Origin: an uncultured Oleispira sp.
Lineage (GTDB): Bacteria; Pseudomonadota; Gammaproteobacteria; Pseudomonadales; Oceanobacteraceae
Direction of reading: 5' to 3'
DNA length: 61,215 nt
Assembly: GCA_913019965.1 (NCBI GenBank)
Contig: CAJVZR010000018.1
Coordinates: forward strand, 1-61,215
Position numbers and translations under genes: made by a program. Shown here one piece after another: positions 53,300 to 61,201 of the stretch (its first letter is position 1; every line of letters begins with the position of its first letter). Below the pieces are notes generated by a model. The model did no database searches, had not been told where the DNA came from, and worked only from the letters and a program-made list of their open reading frames with translations.

Positions 53300-54073
53300 A
53301 TGGCGAAAAAGTTCTATGTGATCTGGGTGGGGCGTGAACCAGGAATTTATACCGATTGGCCGACTGCGCAAAAGCAGGTGATGAAATTTCCAGGGGCTAA
53401 ATATAAGTCTTTCACGTCTAAAGCTGAGGCAGATGCCGCTTTTTCGGGGGGATCCGTTTCCTCTTCTCCCTCATCAAGTTCTTCTTCGAGTTCTTCTAGT
53501 CGCAATAAAAAAAGCGGTAATAATCTTTCTGCACCGCCGATTAAAACTGATGTGGTGATTTATTGTGATGGTGGTTGTGATCCGAATCCGGGTAAAGCCG
53601 GTTCAGGGGTGGCAGTTTATCAGAACGATCAACTGATTCAGCTTTGGTACGGAATTTATAACCCTAATGGTACAAATAATTCTGCTGAATTAAATGCATT
53701 GTTTTATTCGTTACAGCTTGCGCAGCACGCGACTAAGCAAGGTTTGAGTGCACAAATATTGTGCGATTCTATGTATTCGATTCAGTGCATTCGTGATTGG
53801 GCGGCAGGCTGGGAAAAGAATGGCTGGAAGCGTAAGACGGGTGAAATTATGAATCTGGATATAATTAAACAAGCTTATGTTTTATATAACGAGATTAAGG
53901 ATAAAGTCTTGTTATCTCATGTGAAGGCGCATGCGGGTACGGAAGGTAATGAGTTGGCCGATCGCATGACGATGGTGGCGGTTGATCGTAAAGATCCTAC
54001 TTGGGTACAGTATGAAAAAGACCCTGGCGGTGCATTTGATATTGCGAGTTTGTTAAAGATGCGCGCTGGATAA
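53300..54073 (+). CDS. Ribonuclease HI with N-terminal hybrid-binding (viroplasmin-like) domain
   Basis: Cleaves RNA in RNA:DNA hybrids. The 257 residues comprise an N-terminal caulimovirus viroplasmin/hybrid-binding domain (about 4-48; FYVIWVGREPGIYTDW, FPGAKYKSF), a serine-rich linker (51-68) and the RNase H domain (about 83-230). The DEDD residues are Asp90, Glu130, Asp156 and Asp221, and His211 sits in KAHAGTEGNE. This is the layout of eukaryotic RNase H1, present in a minority of bacteria. It is monocistronic with a shared terminator. Confidence 0.93.
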   Translation: MAKKFYVIWVGREPGIYTDWPTAQKQVMKFPGAKYKSFTSKAEADAAFSGGSVSSSPSSSSSSSSSSRNKKSGNNLSAPPIKTDVVIYCDGGCDPNPGKAGSGVAVYQNDQLIQLWYGIYNPNGTNNSAELNALFYSLQLAQHATKQGLSAQILCDSMYSIQCIRDWAAGWEKNGWKRKTGEIMNLDIIKQAYVLYNEIKDKVLLSHVKAHAGTEGNELADRMTMVAVDRKDPTWVQYEKDPGGAFDIASLLKMRAG

Positions 54074-54091
54074 GCATTATTCAATAATTAT

Positions 54092-54128
54092 TCCCCATAG
54101 ATGTCGATTGAATCAGTATCTATGGGGA
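54092..54128. terminator. Two-way terminator between RNase H and antiporter genes
   Basis: TCCCCATAGAT (54092-54102) and ATCTATGGGGA (54118-54128) are perfect 11-bp arms between convergent genes; a TATTTTTG run comes 8 bases later on the plus strand, partly in the antiporter 3' end. Confidence 0.7.
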
Positions 54129-54134
54129 GTAACG

Positions 54135-55967
54135 CTATTTTTGTTGCTGCTTTAGCATACCGTCAATGACTTTATTGGTCGCGGCATTGATCTCTAATGA
54201 TTTGTCGGACATGGCCTTATTTTGAAATCTCGGTAATTCAGGATCATAAAGTTCCGCTAGCTCTCTCATACCGGCACGGTCGCGATGATAAAAAACATCA
54301 GCGATCTCATCCATTTTAGCGGCATCATGGCCTAATAGTTTCAGTGCCGTTTTACCTGCGCGGATACTGCTATCAAACGTTTCACGTACAATTTCGGTTG
54401 CCCCTGCTTTATAAAGATCAAATACGTGAAGGCGGTCATAAGCGCGCGCGAGTATGGGGAGGTTTGGATGCAGTTTGCGTGCATATTCAACAATATGAGT
54501 CGTACGCTCTTTATCGTCAATTGCAATAATCAACAGCTCAGCTTTATCAAGACCTGCAGAAGCGAGTAACTCCGGTCGCGTTGCATCACCAAAATACGTT
54601 TTAAACCCTAAACGACTAAAATTCTCAACGGCTTCCACATCGAGATCAATTACTGTCGGTTTATGGCCACAACTAATCAATAGCTTGTTTACCATTTGGC
54701 CGAAACGACCATTACCTGCCAAGATGATGTTTTCAGGGCTATCAATATTATCCATTTCACGTTCTTCTTCGGCTTCTAAGCGTGGGATAATAATTTTATC
54801 GAGTAGGATGAATAATAGCGGTGTTAGCAGCATAGAAAGTGCAACGACGAGCAGTAGCTTTTCAGCAATTGCATTGGGTATTACCGCACTTTGTACGGTA
54901 AGGGCTAATAGTACAAAGCCGAACTCACCGGCTTGAGATAAGCCAAAAGCTAATAACCAGCGATCGCTACCACGTAATTTAAACAGGGTGGCGAGAGTAA
55001 ATAGTACGGTCATTTTTATACCGATAATTCCTAGGGTTAAAGCAATTATAAGCGGCAGCTCTGAGCTTAACAGGTGGAAGTTTATGCCTGCGCCGACAGT
55101 GATAAAGAAGATGCCTAAGAGTAGGCCTTTAAACGGTTCTATATTGGATTCTAGTTCATGACGATATTCACTATTGGCTAGTACAACCCCTGCTAAAAAG
55201 GTACCTAGGGCGGCGGATAAGCCTATGAATGACATTAATACCGAAATGCCAATAACCAGTAATAAGGCAAAAGCGGTAAACATTTCACGCAAACGGGATT
55301 GGGCAATAAAGCGGAAGATGGGTTGAGAGAGAAAGTGCCCAGCAAAAATGATGAAGCAAATGACTGCTAAGGTGATGATGGCCTGTAGCCAAGCCGGAAA
55401 ATCGGCAATGAGATTGCTGCTATGACTGTCCGAGCTATGTTGTGAAGCCAGCTCGGGTAACGCTAATAAGGGGATCAGTGCGATCATCGGAATGACGGCA
55501 ATGTCTTGAAATAATAAAACTGAAAAACTGGATTGCCCACCCTGAGTGCCCATCAAGCCTTTTTCTTCGAGGGTTTGTAAAACAATTGCGGTAGAAGAAA
55601 GAGAGAGCACTAAACCAATACTTAATGCGATTGACCATTGTAGATCGAAAGCAAGAGCGGCCATGAATATTATGAGGGTACTGAGTAATACCTGTAATCC
55701 TCCTAGGCCAATGAGTTTGTGGCGTAATGCCCACAGTTTTTCCGGCTCTAGTTCAAGACCGACTAAAAAGAGCATCATGACAACGCCAAACTCGGCGAAG
55801 TGCTGAATTTCTTTGGCCTCATCACCGACTAAACCTAAAGCAGGGCCAATAATTATCCCTGCTAGTAGGTAACCCAGCACAGAACCTAGGCCGAGCCTTT
55901 TTGAAATGGGAACTGCAATGACTGCAGCGAGTAGAAAGATAGCGGCCGTACTAAGAATATTATCCAT
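54135..55967 (-). CDS. Kef-type monovalent cation:proton antiporter (CPA2)
   Basis: A 610-residue inner-membrane protein with about 12-13 membrane segments and a cytosolic RCK (TrkA-N) domain from about 405 (ENIILAGNGRFGQMVNKLL). HFAEFGVVMMLFLVGLELEP, SLSSTAIVLQTLEEKGLMGT and GQSSFSVLLFQDIAVIP are the KefB/KefC signature blocks. These proteins export K+ to acidify the cytosol when glutathione adducts of electrophiles accumulate. No ancillary KefF/KefG flavoprotein gene is adjacent. moaE lies 8 bp upstream on the same strand, so they may share a transcript. Confidence 0.93.
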   Translation of the reverse strand: MDNILSTAAIFLLAAVIAVPISKRLGLGSVLGYLLAGIIIGPALGLVGDEAKEIQHFAEFGVVMMLFLVGLELEPEKLWALRHKLIGLGGLQVLLSTLIIFMAALAFDLQWSIALSIGLVLSLSSTAIVLQTLEEKGLMGTQGGQSSFSVLLFQDIAVIPMIALIPLLALPELASQHSSDSHSSNLIADFPAWLQAIITLAVICFIIFAGHFLSQPIFRFIAQSRLREMFTAFALLLVIGISVLMSFIGLSAALGTFLAGVVLANSEYRHELESNIEPFKGLLLGIFFITVGAGINFHLLSSELPLIIALTLGIIGIKMTVLFTLATLFKLRGSDRWLLAFGLSQAGEFGFVLLALTVQSAVIPNAIAEKLLLVVALSMLLTPLLFILLDKIIIPRLEAEEEREMDNIDSPENIILAGNGRFGQMVNKLLISCGHKPTVIDLDVEAVENFSRLGFKTYFGDATRPELLASAGLDKAELLIIAIDDKERTTHIVEYARKLHPNLPILARAYDRLHVFDLYKAGATEIVRETFDSSIRAGKTALKLLGHDAAKMDEIADVFYHRDRAGMRELAELYDPELPRFQNKAMSDKSLEINAATNKVIDGMLKQQQK

Positions 55968-55975
55968 TGATACTT

Positions 55976-56449
55976 TTAATCACCTAGCTCTTGCCAATCT
56001 TCAGCTTGTTTAGAATCGCTGACTTTGGCATCGACCCAGCGTTCTCCTGCTTCACCTTGTTGGGTTTTGGTACTTTCTTTTTTCCAGAAAGGCGCTTCGG
56101 TTTTAAGAATATCCATAATAAATTGAGAAGCTTCGTAAGCGGCAATACGGTGGGCGCTACTGACACCGACTAAGACTATTTGATCGGTGGCATGGAGTTC
56201 ACCGACTCGGTGAATGATGCGGATGCCATCTAATGGCCAGCGCTGCCTAGCTTGCTCAGCAATGTTATTTAAAACATTTTCAGTCATTCCAGGGTAATGC
56301 TCTAAAGTCATGCTGCTGACTTGGGTGTTTTCGCTGAAATCTCGCACTAATCCGACGAACATCACGATGGCACCACTTTGTAAGCTGCGCTCTCGTAGTT
56401 GTTGGTATTCTAGAGGAAAATCAAAGTCTTCAGTTTGAACAGAAATCAT
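55976..56449 (-). CDS. moaE: Molybdopterin synthase catalytic subunit
   Basis: A 157-residue cytosolic enzyme subunit that with MoaD converts cyclic pyranopterin phosphate to molybdopterin. VMFVGLVRDFSEN, MTLEHYPGMTE, IRIIHRVGELHATDQIVLVGVSSAHR and the Lys-containing FWKKE are the MoaE core. moaD is normally directly upstream but is absent here. Its product is needed by the hydroxylase operon 10 kb upstream. Followed 8 bp later by the antiporter gene. Confidence 0.94.
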   Translation of the reverse strand: MISVQTEDFDFPLEYQQLRERSLQSGAIVMFVGLVRDFSENTQVSSMTLEHYPGMTENVLNNIAEQARQRWPLDGIRIIHRVGELHATDQIVLVGVSSAHRIAAYEASQFIMDILKTEAPFWKKESTKTQQGEAGERWVDAKVSDSKQAEDWQELGD

Positions 56450-56533
56450 AAGGTATCACATTCTAATAGCAGTGCTTGCAGTATGAGAGGATGGGGCAAT
56501 CTATTCAATAAAAATGTAACGTTTTCAAAGCAA

Positions 56534-56567
56534 ATCAGCCCATGATTAACCTTTATCATGGGCTGAT
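56534..56567. terminator. Strong hairpin after the polyamine-type binding protein
   Basis: Perfect 13-bp arms (ATCAGCCCATGAT, 56534-56546, and its complement, 56555-56567) 8 bp after the end of the minus-strand gene. Followed on that strand by TTTGCTTTG. A probable terminator. Confidence 0.65.
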
Positions 56568-56575
56568 CTCAGCAA

Positions 56576-57673
56576 TTATTTCGCATTCTTCATTGCCGAG
56601 TTAGATACTTTCAGCATGATATTATCGGCACTCTTTTTATACGGAGGCCAAAATAATTTAACGTCGAAGAAGTTGGGGTTTTCATCGATCAAGGGGTTGC
56701 TGTCAGCGAGTGTTGAAGAGGCCACCATGCCGAGTTCATTAACCACAGTATTTTGTACTTTTTTACCAATGAAGTAGTTAGCAAAAATTTCAGCGGCTTC
56801 CAGTTTTCTGCCGGTTACTTTTTTATAGAAGTTAATGGTGTCGAGCCAAGCCGAGCTGCCTTCTTTAAATTTAACCAGCTGCCAATTACCGCCGGCTTTA
56901 TTCGCCGCAGAGGCTGCAATGCCATATGACGCTAGTAACACAACATTGGGGTCGCTAAAGTCAGGGCTAGAGGTCCAGAATTGGCTAACCTGCCCATAAA
57001 GGCCGTTCATTTTAACTTGTATTTCGCTATCGGATTTAAACTGATCTTTTAGTCCTTTTCTATCTTTCGTCATATCATTTAAATAAAAAGGAGCGTTGCC
57101 CATTGCGAGAGAAGCAATGGCGATATTGGGCTGAATCTGACCACTGGATAAGCCGAGTTTTCCTTTCCATTTCTTGTCCCATAAATCATTAACTGATGTG
57201 GGTAGCTCATCGGCACTTAGTTTGTCCATATTGGCCCATATGCCATAGGCACCGCCACCCCAGGGGATATAAAGTGGCTTTCCGGCTTTAATGCCCATTG
57301 GTATTTGAGTGAGGCGAGAAGAGAGCTTGCTGTAGTTACTCAATCTAGGAGATTTAGGATTGATGGGCTGTAATAAATTGGCAATTTTATCATTTTGCAT
57401 TTTTATATAATTTAGCGTGAGAAATGATATGTCAGCCTTATTATTCCTTAATACTTTAAACATTTGTTCCGGTCCTTCAGCGAAAGGTGCAATCACTTCT
57501 ACTTTAAATTCTCCATATCCTTGCTGGGAGAGTAGTTGGTTGACGGCTTTAATGTCGGGCTCTGTCACATAGCCATCCCAAGTGAAGACTCTAAGCGGTT
57601 CAGCCTGAGCTTGTAGTGTGCAAACCAGTATGAAAGAAAGAGTTAATAAGGTTTTTTCCAATAAAGCTTTCAT
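56576..57673 (-). CDS. Periplasmic polyamine/family-1-type solute-binding protein
   Basis: A 365-residue secreted binding protein with a signal peptide of about 24 residues (ending AQA). The mature start LRVFTWDGYVTEPDIKAVNQ and the block PWGGGAYGIWANMDKLSADELPTSVNDLWDKKWKGKLGL are typical of PotD/PotF-like spermidine-putrescine binding proteins. There is no permease or ATPase gene nearby, so it is an orphan that may feed a distant transporter or act as a sensor input. Ligand uncertain. Confidence 0.85.
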   Translation of the reverse strand: MKALLEKTLLTLSFILVCTLQAQAEPLRVFTWDGYVTEPDIKAVNQLLSQQGYGEFKVEVIAPFAEGPEQMFKVLRNNKADISFLTLNYIKMQNDKIANLLQPINPKSPRLSNYSKLSSRLTQIPMGIKAGKPLYIPWGGGAYGIWANMDKLSADELPTSVNDLWDKKWKGKLGLSSGQIQPNIAIASLAMGNAPFYLNDMTKDRKGLKDQFKSDSEIQVKMNGLYGQVSQFWTSSPDFSDPNVVLLASYGIAASAANKAGGNWQLVKFKEGSSAWLDTINFYKKVTGRKLEAAEIFANYFIGKKVQNTVVNELGMVASSTLADSNPLIDENPNFFDVKLFWPPYKKSADNIMLKVSNSAMKNAK

Positions 57674-57891
57674 AGAATACTCACATCTTTGGTCTTGTTT
57701 ATATCAGCTTAGTCATCTTCAATAGGTCGATTTTCTTAACCCTAACTGTTTGCCATATTAGTCAGGTGAAGAAGGTTTTTAGCGTTTATTGGTCTTTAAG
57801 ATGTTACTGGATAGGTCAATTCTGCATTTATAGTGATTACTTTGAGCCATGCCCGTGTGCTTACATTTACCCCTAAAAATAATGGTGAGAG

Positions 57892-57904
57892 ACTAACGTA
57901 CTAG
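57892..57904. promoter_or_regulatory. Shared 13-bp motif before lectin-phospholipase gene 1
   Basis: ACTAACGTACTAG, ending 66 bp before the start codon. The same sequence with one change occurs before the second paralog at 59776-59788, while the rest of the two upstream regions differs. Probably an operator or promoter element for coregulation. Confidence 0.45.
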
Positions 57905-57970
57905 GTCAGGTTGTAGACAAAGGTCTTATCTGATTCATTATAAAAATAACACGTTCGTCAAAGGTGAATT

Positions 57971-59599
57971 ATGAAATTATTAAAGCCACTTTCACTGACC
58001 TTAGGGGTCATGGCTTCAATGAGCTCTGTTGCAATGAGTTCTTCTCCCCAAACTGATCCGATTGGAGAGTTTACCAATAGTTGGGCGGGTAAGGCTTTAC
58101 AATCTCAGCGTGATTTAGACCTGCATGAGCCGATGAGTACTAACAGTATTTTGGGCACTCACAATACTTATAACTCAGAAGTGTACCGTGATGTAGACAG
58201 CTATTTAGATCCACAACAAAAGCACTCGATTTACGACCAGCTGCGAATGGGGGCCCGCTTTATAGAGTTAGATGCTCACTGGACTTATGAGATAGATGGA
58301 TTTGACTGGGGGAACGATATTCTGTTGTGCCATTCTGGTATTGGCAAAAACTTTGGTGAAGTTCACGTAGGGTGTAGCCTGACGGATCGTCCCTTCCGCG
58401 ATGGTCTAGCGGAAGCACGTAATTGGTTGGATGAGAACCCAACAGAAGTGTTGATCATCATGATTGAAGATCACCTAGAAGGTCAATATGGGAAGTTATG
58501 GGAAGACTTGAGTAGTCGCTTAGGCGATAGAATGTACGCATCTGGTGGTGGCTGTAAGGGGATTCCAGCGGATCTGAGTAAAGCAGACGTATTATCGGCG
58601 GGCAAGCAAGCCATCGTATTCAAAAGTGGCGGAACCTGTTCGGCGGATTCACCGGTTGATCCGGTATTGTTTACCAGTTTGGGTGCTATCAGCCGTATCT
58701 GGGAAGACCGCACCAATGTAGCCAAGTTGGGTGAAGTATTTGGTGGTAAAGCTGTTGATCTTATCACGGCTGAAGACGTGGCTAATGAGTTCAAAAATGG
58801 TCGCAATATCGTCAATTTGGACGATATGAACATCACTGATGGCCGTTTAGCTGCTGCTGTTTGGTCCTGGGATAAGAATGAGCCTAACAACCACGGTGGT
58901 AATCAAGACTGTGCTGTGCAATGGGGTAATGGACGCTGGGATGACGCTAGCTGTGATAACAACCATTTCTTCGCTTGTGAAAATACTGACGATGGTTCTT
59001 GGAACTTGAGTTCATATGCCGGCAAATGGACAGAAGGTGAAGCGGCTTGTAATGCCTTAAGTGGTAACTATACGTTCTCTGTACCGACTAGCAGTAAAGA
59101 TAACCAGGAATTGAAATCTGCGAAAGGCGGTAATACTCACGTTTGGTTGAACCTTAACGATCGCCAAGTTGAAAGTAACTGGCAATCTCCTAATGGAAAA
59201 GGTCTATTTCGTGAGTTGCGTGATGCCCGTGCTAACTTGTGTTTGGACATTGAAGGTGGCCATAATAACAATGGTCAAAATGTTCGCTTGTGGAACTGTA
59301 ATGGCAGCAACGCGCAGAAATGGGCTTACGATGCGTCAACAGGTCAATTGCGCAATGTTATGGGTAAATGTTTAGACATCTCTGGTAATGATGATCGTGT
59401 AAACGAAGGTCAAACTATCCAGTTATGGGGCTGCAGCAGCAGTGCGAAAGATCAAACTTGGGATTTCTCTGGCGGCGTATTACGTAACCGCGTTAATACA
59501 GATATGGTCATGGATGCGTTTGGTTCAAGCAGTGGCGCTGATGCTGGATTGTGGAGTCATCATGGTGGCAATAACCAAAAGTGGAACTGGGGTAACTAA
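57971..59599 (+). CDS. Secreted PI-PLC-X-like protein with permuted C-type lectin and ricin-type domains
   Basis: A 542-residue secreted protein. Signal peptide about 1-24. Residues 30-290 resemble a phosphatidylinositol phospholipase C X domain: LGTHNTYN (His64), GARFIELDAHW (Glu99, Asp101, His103) and LLCHSG (His121). Residues 295-404 carry both halves of a C-type lectin domain in swapped order: first WSWDKNEPNN, C314, GRWDDASC328, FFAC336; then WTEGEAAC360, FSVPTSSKDNQELKSA, VWLNLND and W404. Residues 408-542 are a ricin-type beta-trefoil with QKW, QTW and QKW motifs. AAGG precedes the ATG. Phospholipid or glycan-linked lipid at surfaces is the likely target; activity is unproven. Confidence 0.85.
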   Translation: MKLLKPLSLTLGVMASMSSVAMSSSPQTDPIGEFTNSWAGKALQSQRDLDLHEPMSTNSILGTHNTYNSEVYRDVDSYLDPQQKHSIYDQLRMGARFIELDAHWTYEIDGFDWGNDILLCHSGIGKNFGEVHVGCSLTDRPFRDGLAEARNWLDENPTEVLIIMIEDHLEGQYGKLWEDLSSRLGDRMYASGGGCKGIPADLSKADVLSAGKQAIVFKSGGTCSADSPVDPVLFTSLGAISRIWEDRTNVAKLGEVFGGKAVDLITAEDVANEFKNGRNIVNLDDMNITDGRLAAAVWSWDKNEPNNHGGNQDCAVQWGNGRWDDASCDNNHFFACENTDDGSWNLSSYAGKWTEGEAACNALSGNYTFSVPTSSKDNQELKSAKGGNTHVWLNLNDRQVESNWQSPNGKGLFRELRDARANLCLDIEGGHNNNGQNVRLWNCNGSNAQKWAYDASTGQLRNVMGKCLDISGNDDRVNEGQTIQLWGCSSSAKDQTWDFSGGVLRNRVNTDMVMDAFGSSSGADAGLWSHHGGNNQKWNWGN

Positions 59600-59630
59600 G
59601 AAACTTTAATCGCTTGAAAAAGAAGTAAAT

Positions 59631-59653
59631 AAAGGGGCCGTGGCCCCTTTTTT
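59631..59653 (+). terminator. Rho-independent terminator
   Basis: AAAGGGGCC-GT-GGCCCCTTTTTTT, ending the first lectin-phospholipase gene 31 bp after its stop codon. Confidence 0.92.
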
Positions 59654-59707
59654 ATAACTTGAGGTTCTGCTTGAGCATTAAATTAGAACTGTTGAATAAG
59701 GTAAAAT

Positions 59708-59740
59708 GGGCCATGTTTGTAACAGACATCATCATGGCCC
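59708..59740. other. Hairpin upstream of the second lectin-phospholipase gene
   Basis: GGGCCATG (59708-59715) and CATGGCCC (59733-59740) form a perfect 8-bp stem with a 17-base loop, about 97 bp before the next gene. It might be a second terminator or an operator; no T run is strong enough to decide. Confidence 0.4.
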
Positions 59741-59775
59741 TTATTGGCATATACTCAATAGATTTAGAATGTAAA

Positions 59776-59788
59776 ACTAGCGTACTAG
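59776..59788. promoter_or_regulatory. Shared 13-bp motif before lectin-phospholipase gene 2
   Basis: ACTAGCGTACTAG, one base different from 57892-57904, ending 48 bp before the start codon. CTAG arms flank CGTA, giving a partly symmetric site. Confidence 0.45.
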
Positions 59789-59836
59789 CTTGAACGGCGA
59801 TAATAAATAAAACAATCACTGTCTTTGGTACCTAAT

Positions 59837-61069
59837 ATGAAGCTTCTATCAAACTTAAAATTCTCGGCATTAATGGCGACAGGTCTATTAATGTCAGCGG
59901 GTGTATCAGCAATGAGCTCTACTCCGCCATCAGATCCTATCGTAGATTTTCAAAACAGTTGGGCCGGTAAAGCTTTAGCTCAGCAGCGCAATCTCGATGT
60001 GAATTCCCCAATGATCGATAACAATATCTTAGGTTCTCACAATACCTATAATTCTGAAGTTTATCGTAATGCTTTCCGTTATATTGATCCTCAGCAAAAA
60101 CACTCGATTTATGATCAGCTTCGTATCGGTGCACGTTTCATTGAATTGGATGCTCACTGGACGGCTCAGACTCATGGAGCTCCTTGGAATTGGGGGCCAG
60201 ATTTATTGTTATGTCACTCCGGCATTGGTAAGTCGGTGGGCGACTTACATGTAGGTTGTAGTTTAACCGATCGATTTGTTAAAGACGGTATGCAGGAAGT
60301 GGCTAATTTCCTGAATGAAAATCCTGAAGAAGTCATCATCATGTATGTTGAAGATCATACTGATGGCCATCATCAAGAGTTATTAAACGTAATTAATGAC
60401 AAGCTTGCGGGTAAGATTTATGCCAGTAATGGCTGTTCAAATATTCCTGATAGCTTAACTAAAGCTCAAGTTCGTGCTGCAGGTAAGCAAATTGTATTCT
60501 GGAAAGACGGTGGTTGCTCTGATAACTCTGGTATGAAAAACCTAGCCTTCACGGGCTTGGGTAAGGTTGATCGTATTTGGGAAGATCGCACGGGTGTTGG
60601 AGCCATTGGTGCTTTTTTCACTGGCGGATCTGTGGATAAAATTGAGAAAGCCGATGTGACACAAGCATTCAAGAACGGTGGCAATATCGTAAACTTAGAT
60701 GACTTAACTTATAACGATGGTCGTATGGAAGCCGGTATTTGGTCTTGGGATGTGAATGAGCCAAATAACTGGGGTGGCAATCAAGATTGCGCGGTGCAGT
60801 GGGGCAATGGCCGTTGGGATGATGCAGGTTGTAATTCGCAATATCACTTTGCTTGTAAAGCGCAAGACGGTAGTTGGGAAATTAGCCGCACTAAAGGAAC
60901 CTGGTTGGTTGGCCAAGCAGCTTGTGGTTTATTAGGCTGGGGTTATCAGTTTGCTGCACCAACGAACAGCAAAGATAATGAAGCCCTAAAAGCTGTGAAA
61001 GGTGGTATTTCTCATGTCTGGGTGAAGGCATCAGATCGTCAGTCTGAAGGAAATTGGACTGCTAATTAA
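59837..61069 (+). CDS. Secreted PI-PLC-X-like protein with permuted C-type lectin domain (paralog 2)
   Basis: A 410-residue paralog of the preceding gene, alike along the whole length up to the end of the lectin domain. Signal peptide about 1-25. Phospholipase-like motifs: LGSHNTYN (His68), GARFIELDAHW and LLCHSG (His127). The lectin halves are again swapped: WSWDVNEPNN, C318, GRWDDAGC332, FAC340, then C363, FAAPTNSKDNEALKA, HVWVKASD and W407. It stops three residues later (TAN), so the ricin-type domain of its neighbour is absent; no frameshift or trefoil remnant follows. Start at ATG 59837 with a weak ribosome site; the frame opens at a TTG at 59825. Its own terminator follows. Confidence 0.85.
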   Translation: MKLLSNLKFSALMATGLLMSAGVSAMSSTPPSDPIVDFQNSWAGKALAQQRNLDVNSPMIDNNILGSHNTYNSEVYRNAFRYIDPQQKHSIYDQLRIGARFIELDAHWTAQTHGAPWNWGPDLLLCHSGIGKSVGDLHVGCSLTDRFVKDGMQEVANFLNENPEEVIIMYVEDHTDGHHQELLNVINDKLAGKIYASNGCSNIPDSLTKAQVRAAGKQIVFWKDGGCSDNSGMKNLAFTGLGKVDRIWEDRTGVGAIGAFFTGGSVDKIEKADVTQAFKNGGNIVNLDDLTYNDGRMEAGIWSWDVNEPNNWGGNQDCAVQWGNGRWDDAGCNSQYHFACKAQDGSWEISRTKGTWLVGQAACGLLGWGYQFAAPTNSKDNEALKAVKGGISHVWVKASDRQSEGNWTAN

Positions 61070-61103
61070 TACCTAATTTAATCGATTCTTGATCTAGATT
61101 AGA

Positions 61104-61138
61104 AAAGGCTCTGTTTATTATTAACAGGGCCTTTTTTG
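61104..61138 (+). terminator. Rho-independent terminator
   Basis: AAAGGCTCTGTT (61104-61115) pairs with AACAGGGCCTTT (61123-61134, one G-T pair), then TTT. Confidence 0.85.
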
Positions 61139-61201
61139 TGCCTTGCGCATTGTTAAAGGCAAGAGTAATCTGGATGAACAATAAAGATCATAGGAATCAA
61201 T

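Noticed and set aside
57674-57970. Pho box before the lectin-phospholipase genes
   Set aside because: No pair of CTGTCAT-like repeats with 4-bp spacing found before either gene, although phospholipases would fit phosphate starvation.
61050-61100. Frameshift removing a trefoil domain from paralog 2
   Set aside because: The other frames after the stop codon do not encode trefoil motifs and a terminator follows within 35 bp, so the shorter form looks genuine.
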